From assembly GCA_017481235.1 (NCBI GenBank), contig JAFUPL010000034.1:1-50584 (forward strand): 50,584 bases of DNA. Reading direction: 5' to 3'. Numbering within the stretch: the stretch's first letter is position 1; every line of letters starts with the position of its first letter. The notes under the pieces are model-generated. The model ran no database searches and was not told the origin of the DNA. It worked only from the letters and a program-made list of their open reading frames with translations. Origin of the DNA: Clostridia bacterium. GTDB taxonomy: Bacteria > Bacillota > Clostridia > Christensenellales > UBA1242. Position numbers and translations under genes: made by a program. Of the stretch, positions 47,601 through 50,584 are shown one piece after another.

Positions 47601-50296
47601 ATATTACAGGAGTTTACACAACGTTTGATGAACAAGGATTAAGCGATACCATTATGTATACAATATATCAACCAATTGGTCAAAAGGCAAACCTATATTA
47701 TAAATTTGGTATAGCAGAACAAATGGATGGTTTTGATGATAATTATTTAAAGGAAGAGGATAATCGTGGTGTCAAAAAATATATGGACCTTGCTGATGGT
47801 GCTAATTATCCATATGAAAATAACGAATACGTAGATGTTACAAATTCAAGTACATCTAGAGATCAATTTTGGATTCATATGGATAATGTTCGACAACTTG
47901 GTTTAAATCCTAATGATTCAGAGCAAATAGAATGGAATGATGATGGTACTTTTGATATTACTGAAAAATATGACAATATAGTGCAACCTACCGCACAACG
48001 ATATCAACTTACCTTTGGGTATACTTATTGTGAAGTAGCAAATTATCTAGGAAGAGAAAATGTAACTTATTTTGTATTTACTACTGTATTTGGACCATAT
48101 GATGAAGATAAAAATGAACTTGGTGTCGATCCAACTTGTTATTCTAAATCAGGTAGTATATTTGAAGTTACAGGTACAGCGGTTGCACCTGAAGTTGAAG
48201 GAGCGGTTCCAAACGGAAATGGATGGATTGGTTGGGTTGTAGGTGCAATAGCGTTAACAGGTATTGCGGTTGCATTATTAGTTCCAGGTGTGCGAGAATT
48301 TCTATTATTATACGGAGGAGCAACAGGTGCGGTTGGTTGGTGGAGCGCATTATTACTAAAAGCTGGTTCAGGTATATTAATTAGTATAGCGGTTAGTTCG
48401 GGATTAGGGGCAGGTAAAATGGTTTATGAAGCAGTGCAATATGGTAAATATTTTGCTCAAGATTCATATAATTCAATTGATGGAACAAGCATGGGGTATC
48501 TATCTGCCTCATATGGACGTGAAATTAGTTGGCAATACGGTGAACTTGATGGTTACTATGATTCCTTATTAATAATAGAAGTCCCTATTGAAACTGAAGT
48601 TAAAGAACCTTATAACGAGGATGGTGCCACATTGGCTGAAAAATATGATATAGTGTCATACAAAGCACTTCTTCTTAAAGAACTAGATGCTAGTGTTAAT
48701 GAATCAACTTTAACACTTACATGTAAAGTGCCATTAACATACTTCAACTGCACAACATCAAGAAATGTCCCTAGAGATGCAGATAAAAAGATTACACTAT
48801 CAATAAATGATTTAGGAGAAGACTTAAAAGGAGTATTTGAACTTCTAGGAGTATCAGAAATTGAAGTTCCTAAATACTATAGTGTTGATAATGAATTATA
48901 TTGTTATGGTGGACAAATGGAATCTGAAAAGATTTTATATCCAAACTATTCAGATAGTTTTGTACAAAGTGCATATAACAGTTCGGAATATCCAATCCTT
49001 AAAGGAACTATAATTAATAGTAATGGTTATGCATATATATTAAATGTTGATAATCAAGCATATAGATATTATATGGTGAGCGATAGTGGGGAGATTGAAT
49101 CTCATCTTAAAGATGAATATAGAATTTCTAGAGTTATCAATTATACTTCTAGTAATTTAACATTTAATTTATCAAATGCTAATAGAGGAGCGGCAATTAA
49201 ATTAACGGATTCTCATAAAAATAGTTTAAGGTGGAGTATAAGTTCTAGTAGTGAAAACACTTCTTCATTTAAGATTAAAACAAAACTTAATGCTAGTTTA
49301 GTAAAACCAAATGGTAATTATATTTCATATTCAATTAATAAAGTTGAAGATTTGGGATATGGTAAATATCGCTACTATTTTAACAATAATCAACAATATG
49401 TTGACTTAAGTGGAGAGGGAAGTGAAGATCAAATTTTCTTTACAATTAATAATTCTGGAAATTGTGAATTTGTATTAGTTCCATATATGGGCGGAAGCGG
49501 ATTTACTATAAATCAAATGACCAATATTGATGATAAAGAAAGTATGTATTATGTTGTTACTAATAATGGTGAATTCAAAAATATTTCATGCGAATATGTT
49601 TTGTGTTCTACTGAAACTATTACTAATTTGGAGTTCTTTGGAAATCAAGCATATACTCTTACTCCAGTTCCTGATCCTAGCAAAAAAATTACTATTTACA
49701 AATTAAAAGACAATGTTGCGGTAGATGAAAATACGTCATTTAAAGATTTTGTAGATAAAGAGATAACAATTTCCGTTGGAGATCTAAACGCTACCTATTA
49801 TAGATATTCACTCAGTGCAGAATACCAAGATTTGGTTGGAGATCATTATTATGTACAGGGTGACACAGTGTATATAAAGACAGTTCAAGGATATATGAAA
49901 GAAAAGATTGGTGAGGAAATTTTCTGTTATCGCTCTATTTATGAAATGGCAGAATCTAATTACACATTCTCAAATAGATATGCATATACTGCTAAATCTG
50001 GAGATGACGAGAGTGTAACTTTCTATACAAGATTTTATTACGGAAATAACTTCTTTGGAACATCAGTAAACTATGGACTTGACGAAAAAGATGATGTTAA
50101 ATCAATGGCTATTAGCGAATTGTTGTTGCCAACAACTACTCAATCTATTGAACAGAAATCAAATATTTTCGCTGAAAGTGCACGTGTAACGTTGTCTCCT
50201 GGTGGAAGCACATTGTGGTCAAATTATAACGATAAAACAAAGTGGGGAAGTGGCGGAGTTATAAAATGTATCGCTGCTGAACTTGCTAAAGATTAA
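29615..50296 (+). CDS. Giant GLUG-repeat surface lipoprotein (6,893 residues)
   Basis: One uninterrupted frame of 20,682 nt. The signal peptide ends in the lipobox LVSC, so Cys24 should be lipidated and the protein anchored outside. Residues about 25-1150 and 1760-2660 are beta-rich and non-repetitive, probably Ig-like. Blocks at about 1160-1758, 2678-3115, 3149-3722, 3734-4375, 4392-4665 and 4715-5895 contain dozens of GLUG motifs of the type GGIVGxNxG (for example VNIGGIVGQNIGTV, VVSNCYNIGHA), expected to stack as right-handed beta-helices. Each block opens with a phrase like AYLIQDLDDFVALAN. About 6194-6268 is a Gly/Ala-rich hydrophobic pair of helices, followed by about 620 residues unlike the rest. 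No catalytic motif was recognised; adhesion or polymer binding is inferred. DNA composition changes near residue 5670. Confidence 0.88.
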   Translation: MKKILTVVAIFMTMLCGSVFLVSCSKDYSKMYLEVEYCVSEKNADGEWEIGDWVTVSSGGQFDHFMSDSNSKRLHLRVNVKGTSKKVDSLYISQSVSTSIMPESRIVKPNEAFEMIVNTIGSVRFTITPSQGGEDKAVSFGVNVYKELTGISQNENCVPGVVVNGYVKLDSLPNLIEYAPIGETNQTGVNFSFESVESCIGSLEYDNSISLINRNFIPNTNYELDPNSNGTKIVNKNNANEYVELDTSTGQLMLNVSTIYDLTTSNNVIKLKATSKYYEEITTNIYVYIVDNFTTNSLSVSYDKDNQQIINSNDNINLYNASVDVLSGKIAYNNIQVYTSLNSIYSYQSSPSVKLKVYINGAEYDYNSAVSNNLGIQVTPVTEESNGVDKLTGLKFAVNPNANTDINLYNVRLELDFDVLNFSASDEDPKTVLYKEFTISVKDLASGFYINGKAYGNNLDNFEGSTITGYESTQPAQLYTTYSTDAIGMPLNIQATPTSAINSQVYVGFYGGYEGGEFKNNLLKSSNQDQIAPLQLMKTISSSFTPNNSGEVEIDFSNKNRIVYLKFNELALIPSNLEKIYMVCSVLSTPETWLGATVTSEYVTFVATIDVVGAVDGISVYKDSDAKQLFDDEYVSNAKTNQAYIDFRGSNFKTIDFSKIEITSSRGYIKYSSNGETDWDSKITADMLSPKDSTRKIIYFRTEQPCEDSLIISSPNGINCKYNYKFVNTSSAEGVKIEFDETYIWKSKIQDNVDLEGVTSDGAITLKYLALQSGRSAQFTASGDGKNSTIKSVQAKSLLVNSDEYGKIINANGESKYNKVFSSFSSSAIKVSNSGGYLFDISANSNEFTSILFVKVEFYTTDNNVVVLSNKYFIYEVAVYVPARDLRVNTVDDKNSIIYINQHYPDVAKVTFNIGLNSATTSLTFSSSAVNDEINKEYSVKGIKSIYGIAVKPSESAGKFDESAKNEHFKLNNLYKNNFIKDDWYFINNDNKTFSVQALQSLNNLGYNSISFDIVIYQFGEEKETTKITKVISFGVSNPSEKIIITSGVETYNNVYLSLMKGATSHKITADVISSSGEVTYKDLGCKLYLYDETTKVRHEYSDENLQVSVEDNTFTITAKNAGGVYVLVLYAKDSYNASEQKYDTVHEIKITVSDGASAETAYLIQDLDDFVALANTEENVYYRLWKDIDISALSDSKTDYYEWWSTARTFNGVLDGSMSIEDFNTGKKIYQKYSLIGLKVSNYNLFNEANCFGLFNSVGATGIIHDVVFDEVEIDISLTSANTANSSSINIGAITAINYGQIVNCNVNIVKSKITFNTDANSAEYNIGLIAGLNSTIKINETTYNGTISYSNENIGSIYSHIVDVDSNGAQTGILSVEILNDNTNNLNEATINIGGVVGNNNSLINADYVDGNSKSVGELINAVVHIELKFNYDASNAPMTINDINIGGIGGLNSGIIKNISVSGSIIANDKVNIGGIVGQNIGTVKEVANYGAHIEGYSLNNTLNNESKYNGTFIYHGSNATQEQNIGGIIGYNNAGTVDNVRVMFITFAKGEVSIASSSALVKGVGNVAGVVAKATNTQLTRAYVENFIIDESVLTYNIVGDNANVAGLIACIKDETGDGKTATNAMLSFVQADFDVRDCVFYEFGKDLTSYKYVYFIGDVLSNNITDNKLNSHQNLGDDITNEKTTSGTSYIINNVVYGAGLKNVVKYGLDNGDITIGATDPNVTIDIDGKTYVIQWRQSDEKDDENVNGNYPYLIYIHDTNVYYTLTVKPTEIIVNVDENYFDKDVVSSSGNKFKKYDNGLYLQYVDNNNTPENTKDDDVVSTAIVYYVDGDENSYKLVSDGKGKGLIEKTILPNLEAVNGSYSVSIVSGSNIATLTDGGIKFSGVGKVELKFVSLFDRTKTDNVTIFVEKPLHAEVFDVTASSGLEDRNQQGQRFTTMAEVHSLLSLNIKDVDGQAFDSAKTYMMAEYGSGVAKINDVETDVADVKPYFDLKAITEQIGGNSNKYVLGQFNVQTSTLNPTYSYLEIPIKLKVYLNLDNYYIGQTSLSTFMGNTSTLLQEKDITIVIYNKATDLKVSSDVKAESGKDVDITAQLTTGYVDTQTDTRPAVGTTVGLGGEKLILNEISGYDKIEAVLTTSNANAEDLLTLAKQTSNNAEFGIWDLFERVITYRLTAKGYNYSINIRLKEDYRNLDLTGYTEREWKFNLNIKASSNTSLSKDVEISFVPQQLLGLRVENYSNLVAKTGSNNATTQLTEYQSSQTESSLVIPGESGLIKIFADYSYSYFDNITISSSRETINGKEYFIRYQQMVYDKTNEVYKSYAGITAEGESLTLKRVSYIENGEYKYDGVLFIRTILDEIVGVRQTFTITVNANTYDLNGDIMQISRTKTVISQYRPGVYINVEDTLSTTDKDGNIIYLVEQNSNVSTIVAQVYGYEFDIQPVININAINANDTISDKEVAIVQQGDVELSNTGAYIIKYRLVVSTLKPFKVTMQMSLIDNGNTLTNKTNELLFYPVPYIINNVHVKGEANGGLTIPVNTSKNLELVWTTKSTTNAKISAINAKINELNYLDLFYVEYINSNGQDDKKLFSEYLDATNTSFKIVKNADNTYRIESLIKVDPIVVNFNLWYGYVINDDGSVNVEFRTKSNSVCKYLKAYQFRLILTMETTEDAPTPINNADDLLTMSEGQNYILMEDITVENWTPLNTAIASLDGNGKVINIVSFNMPITATMNVGLFGTLSENTILKNVVVNVSPISSTIYIKDDNVVNSTINFGFLAGINKGLIYNCEVIALSGSTSFKNLEIAIGDTYNLTFGSLVGINQGNITNSRVGTEYFQRLTYADGVVLTAKIQCSPLYITSKGIMAGFVGQNDNKSIISSSFVANVSIENTSNVGNSELNRTAGFVATNNGTISYSYVKGLERNILTTKSTTSASSGKMECVIYASGAGSVAGFVYLNGGDINDCYTNTVCKSNSAGVAGFVYNTVKGSVNQCYSATRVESGNTNTALATELPFVGVGIDKKEAQQLLSSDKVLNCYYLDDGTEYDTHYIVLEGVVEPKGLSLENFANFNNLNNFSFISDSTSEQQLNGVWTYSTAIDRNRSTYSLSVTSLPELTSANTIARSLRIYANAEGSADNDYKYPTGYEMGSKNNPHIIRSEAEYQSVFVDSAPTTNKGISYKVGYVRFIDDISFNVNDEFIDIDTRSNYILGDENTTNKSTPEFTVIDGNGMTISDVVINHTEDETEKGTLGLFSKVYNAVIKGLNIGYATQTNVGEVGSSTASYVGGVAGIAHNTYFIDLNLTGKVTLRAHNVIGGVVGRLTGENSGLYNITSNLNVQAGNYSNSVMYDGKNTEDSYLSYAGGIAGIIDIGSNNNSEDNINVNKLTVDSSNVRANRAGGIAGYMGKNINAKRLTYTISNTSQIFGREVAGGMVADNHADIQLSQVNGNVETQYDYDSEFARYINNQSNIAINNLNKTYGNLSAITGDKIAGGFVGVNYDGDITNSLTKANIGHNDDYGMADIVGGFIGRTYGGNLTYVYAQNYIDLVYETIDLDEVKHTYYAETVGGLIGHIAYSRSYTTADNPDLKVGFDNVVVANWFDEIQVDQFNQLKVGGKDINIDYVVGKVDDEVNNEDGVNRKKNESNSPIVSYGVFNADIEDESQYRDGKIVNQNVASASDYDMEALYYIGSTTDATGNSTQQEIFSTLFAVWPELYWHKEYTKFMPNLKNDDSVNYIIIDDEDDIKLMEQNPDGNFILVKDLPVTAKGNYVVNANFTGVLIGTQIDGRYTTFKVSIDASTKNDLGAGFFKQTTGARIANIGFEYTQFELGADNNSNEYKVVGGVSAKDTGSRFEQVDVSQTDNGSIKTIDNASVVSVGSIVGEGTRSNIISCSSTLKYNVSVREASNNTVGGNIGGLVGYLYGYNEDVDEQGNITIRYEGLITSSQYSGEIKVLAHERVSIGGIIAKALYTRISDSRIVKESNNVCVYIQGKDTNYIGGIVGDYDMCSISYCYSHIDILDRPDTQTALSTDFDTTYYVGGIVGKIGNQNTIDKDIEDSYTRLTFGITKANNAYVGGIAGLQASNNSQGVHLNRLVSDITINAIEKTENSTIDTIDNMVVGGIVALAQGKPENISSYGTVINSCMAIMDCNIDYNNTLFGGGLIGEANGSYMISSSTAMGKLFANNKNNVHMSANSTSTLTVLGGLVGLAGENRSAILQSYILNQEINNSYSALTLSTAGVYEGDVTVDEHTTQTHQVYANAVVGYTDTTNIIKGSGLLYSSDYTLTVESDNVFVNTPINVTAGFLINNEESLQSNQDVTNTYAINGYMGDAWLWKQYHLPLPLALQDLLVKMDILQYNNATTWSYNANNIGKPYYPILVQTSDTNSDSNDNIVDFANINFNNDYRYYILIDEVEVNGAKGNLNGLLMGNGKVITSTTNLFDTINKHSAISNLTFILTDDFAETSAVARTNNGTIFMIGVQYENIEVVDQFGALASHNYGVVSNCYNIGHAMANGDVGGLVYVNEPNASIKYSYFTGSFSGGSFGSALVNSNDGNVSNCYSAGMASTVIGNLNDSLENARYKNIYYDYYANYTKIEDYNNWATCSILGLSTKELQEVEGIANSKLFKGWKVYSMHNLDKVSGNSNESVNCTYNYGYPIHNLPQLTYSAGKVQQLPIRVKSTGDGTFDKIVDENGMAITQISKTLVQGKLVRDEQSTPYEYYDNFAFLINNLGVLDLINTIENTTSKYFELEVDMVLLTNPNGMKEGEEKLLTNWRGIGSVTPFSGVFTTTSNDFVESDNNDIGVDLYKLNRTLLDESLKGNVSFYNDSNIVENNSSKSISNLTGGALFACINKGALIANIDLKDSKVNSAPLVGNVGVIDDSADIVGIYDPTIYNVNISGSVTANSNSSIAGLVDTVREDTTLNIYGVANSKEIKLVANNSSINVAGAININQGTINLKHSFNGVTVKVEQATNANIAGFINKNDANSKINIVDKVEIKLNSPSLKQASISGFVYENAGSILTKSDENSIVNLTVVGITTNFLAGFVGNMQGGVIAGFNIIFPSDQSDAYETNILGGVVASFKSGQLGMRKDGDDDEDKLIVVDITSVAGATANIFGGIVAIVDNRENPDMEAGKITNISLEIGEALAIKGFNGDGNAYGLIIGQYITKLQEINYTLEDKVTFKVHNGMNVGAIVGYAESATFNFTNEQPEGLITVYGLKNVGGLIGQYAGDDESITMEGNTWAVGSGDAYATVEFAYPPLSSQSQTQTLVAAKSENFGGLVGYWNSAITLQCSGNSSILINKNLVLSIQDWKGEAEFNYFTNTEKTSGYDYVLSNIGGIVGKCNANINNAQNDAVVGMEMDTDSNPHKGLNPIYSTGLSSDALDGNITQMLQFTYIGGIAGLISSSEDNSNITISNCANNASVYGMYAVGGLVGGTKGILGVINDNASAVECSESINVIGLADVGGIIGKAKDFAYTPKQNIQKFATIAGVTNVGGVVGNATNVTIENCSISNDETLIVGNINVGGLIGYSTTANIKTSMVADIKVTGSVFDYSYEVSNADTGKKEDVPFYYLPTNIGGVVGYVTGKSSFEDTTTNALVTTDEAFLLDNEDSECTVNMTSNYIGSVSISDEYYIANDSLSAYLEKSYTTVLTRYNAVDGGIGGFAGKLNASDHDSLKFVNSTINGDVYASYGINVGGTIGYLNADPQQVQLPTISSAGINVAGKIFVGGYIGKSRGFGSDVGTEFFDLNEGVAKINVQKYLDANGTEQILSGAYCVGGVVGYVVGNVYAINLRSDMELNIRVYNTDGIKSSMYVGTLVGGMSGNTLKNCSIAPEFCDAEDNDNDDIYESYYPFNTDEYYESKGIIYRPNVYNYGGLVGLVEPNSGNIEIIGEHYYPFTVDIIQTKSFTNGDSHYGYADNGVFTANAHYIHTGNIQVSATKLSELYDEDNTGTSSNKNPTNVSAKGWAKEYTMFRCLARVIDQGSTMEPSIQVVYSADYITGVYTTFDEQGLSDTIMYTIYQPIGQKANLYYKFGIAEQMDGFDDNYLKEEDNRGVKKYMDLADGANYPYENNEYVDVTNSSTSRDQFWIHMDNVRQLGLNPNDSEQIEWNDDGTFDITEKYDNIVQPTAQRYQLTFGYTYCEVANYLGRENVTYFVFTTVFGPYDEDKNELGVDPTCYSKSGSIFEVTGTAVAPEVEGAVPNGNGWIGWVVGAIALTGIAVALLVPGVREFLLLYGGATGAVGWWSALLLKAGSGILISIAVSSGLGAGKMVYEAVQYGKYFAQDSYNSIDGTSMGYLSASYGREISWQYGELDGYYDSLLIIEVPIETEVKEPYNEDGATLAEKYDIVSYKALLLKELDASVNESTLTLTCKVPLTYFNCTTSRNVPRDADKKITLSINDLGEDLKGVFELLGVSEIEVPKYYSVDNELYCYGGQMESEKILYPNYSDSFVQSAYNSSEYPILKGTIINSNGYAYILNVDNQAYRYYMVSDSGEIESHLKDEYRISRVINYTSSNLTFNLSNANRGAAIKLTDSHKNSLRWSISSSSENTSSFKIKTKLNASLVKPNGNYISYSINKVEDLGYGKYRYYFNNNQQYVDLSGEGSEDQIFFTINNSGNCEFVLVPYMGGSGFTINQMTNIDDKESMYYVVTNNGEFKNISCEYVLCSTETITNLEFFGNQAYTLTPVPDPSKKITIYKLKDNVAVDENTSFKDFVDKEITISVGDLNATYYRYSLSAEYQDLVGDHYYVQGDTVYIKTVQGYMKEKIGEEIFCYRSIYEMAESNYTFSNRYAYTAKSGDDESVTFYTRFYYGNNFFGTSVNYGLDEKDDVKSMAISELLLPTTTQSIEQKSNIFAESARVTLSPGGSTLWSNYNDKTKWGSGGVIKCIAAELAKD
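33090..47300 (+). repeat. Degenerate GLUG repeat arrays within the giant gene
   Basis: The coded unit is about 20-60 residues: a GG-hydrophobic-hydrophobic-G core, a polar turn with N-G or N-S-G, then a strand such as IxNCxVxG. At the DNA level the copies are too diverged to form exact tandem repeats, which should keep the array stable. Blocks are separated by segments that begin with a new helix-like phrase and a Trp-containing end (for example VWTYSTAIDRN, VWPELYWHK, AWLWKQYHLP). Confidence 0.8.
46622..49844 (+). other. GATC-containing island in a GATC-depleted sequence
   Basis: GATC occurs at 46622, 46847, 47549, 47861, 48128, 49427, 49673, 49781 and 49841. Upstream I find only 4312 and 4716 in 46.6 kb. 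In the island Asp before a C-initial codon is mostly GAT; upstream it is almost always GAC. The island lies wholly within the 3' part of the giant lipoprotein gene. Counts were made by eye. Confidence 0.8.
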
Positions 50297-50331
50297 AAAA
50301 AGATGGGACTTATTTAAGTCTCTTCTTTTTT
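50296..50331 (+). terminator. Terminator of the giant lipoprotein gene
   Basis: A long stem overlapping the stop codon: an A-rich left arm ending GGGACTTA (to 50312) pairs with a right arm TAAGTCTC (from 50315) that ends in a T-run to 50331. About 17 bp with one mismatch and one G-U pair. Confidence 0.85.
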
Positions 50332-50370
50332 GAAAATTTATCGAACAACTATAAATTATATTTAATTGTA

Positions 50371-50399
50371 TTGACAAACATATTTAAGTATGTTATTAT
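50371..50399 (+). promoter_or_regulatory. Promoter of the partial lipoprotein gene
   Basis: A perfect TTGACA (50371-50376), a 17-nt spacer and TATTAT (50394-50399), 22 nt upstream of the ATG at 50422, with TAGGAG between. Confidence 0.75.
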
Positions 50400-50421
50400 T
50401 CAAGTAGTTAGGAGTGTTTTT

Positions 50422-50584
50422 ATGAAAGATAAGTTTAATAGAGTTATTGCTACCGGTTTACTCGCATTAATGATTGCTAATTTTGCTGCTTGTGATACTG
50501 TGCTTCCTGAGGATTTAGGTGTTTCAACTGAAAAAGGTTATATTAGTACCGAAGATATAGATAATAACAATAATAGCAATAATA
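50422..50584 (+). CDS. Lipoprotein, N-terminal fragment (3' end outside window)
   Basis: The frame is open from the ATG to the window edge, 54 codons. MKDKFNRV is followed by a hydrophobic stretch ending in the lipobox-like NFAAC (Cys near residue 25), then an acidic and Asn-rich segment (TEDIDNNNNSNN). This is a lipoprotein signal peptide with a flexible linker behind it. TAGGAG precedes the ATG. It has its own promoter, separated from the giant gene by a strong terminator, so it is a separate unit. The mature domain is not visible; no function can be given. Confidence 0.7.
   Translation, partial: MKDKFNRVIATGLLALMIANFAACDTVLPEDLGVSTEKGYISTEDIDNNNNSNN

Noticed and set aside
29615-50296. CRISPR array or exact tandem DNA repeats in the giant gene
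   Set aside because: Repetition is at protein level only; the DNA copies are strongly diverged and there are no equal spacers.

Overview
The window comes from a low-GC, endospore-forming Firmicute of the Clostridia type, most likely an uncultured gut lineage. The evidence is the set of sporulation and germination genes (sigH, spoIIR, sleB, ypeB, a Spo0A-like regulator, spoIIID), Gram-positive gene orders (mrnC-rlmB-sigH and dnaX-ebfC-recR), AGGAGG-type ribosome sites and very A+T-rich intergenic DNA. No rRNA, tRNA, CRISPR array, transposase or integrase was seen.

Layout. 1-387: the 3' end of a DUF6273-type gene whose last third changes abruptly in base composition. 555-1034 (minus): a small two-helix membrane protein. 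1188-5440: a compact housekeeping operon mrnC-rlmB-sigH-dnaX-ebfC-recR. 5440-5618: a densely structured intergenic block. 5623-5853 (minus): acpP. 6105-9814: an unknown gene, then spoIIR-sleB-ypeB. 10145-18805: a 2,886-residue membrane-anchored Ig-like surface protein. 18866-20941: a VirD4/TraG-type coupling ATPase with no other type IV secretion genes nearby. 21187-25239: a secreted beta-helix protein, a TVP38/TMEM64-type membrane protein, a divergent Spo0A-like regulator (minus), a TtcA-type tRNA thiolase and SpoIIID. 25400-28369 (minus): comFC and recD2. 28491-29282: walJ. 29615-50296: one 6,893-residue predicted lipoprotein with many GLUG-type beta-helix repeats. 50422 to the edge: the start of another lipoprotein gene. 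The two giant genes take up more than half of the window.

How the genes fit together. Two themes dominate. One is sporulation: initiation (SigH, Spo0A-like), forespore-to-mother-cell signalling (SpoIIR), mother-cell regulation (SpoIIID) and germination (SleB/YpeB). The other is a cell envelope built around very large, repetitive beta-rich proteins, next to an isolated coupling ATPase.

The most unusual signals are in the DNA itself. The tetranucleotides GATC and AGCT are almost absent: by eye I find two GATC in the first 46.6 kb, then nine between 46,622 and 49,844, inside the 3' end of the giant lipoprotein gene. The DUF6273 gene has an adenine-depleted 3' end that looks like the variable region of a diversity-generating retroelement. 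Two genes (mrnC and recD2) have promoters placed so that their mRNAs should be leaderless.
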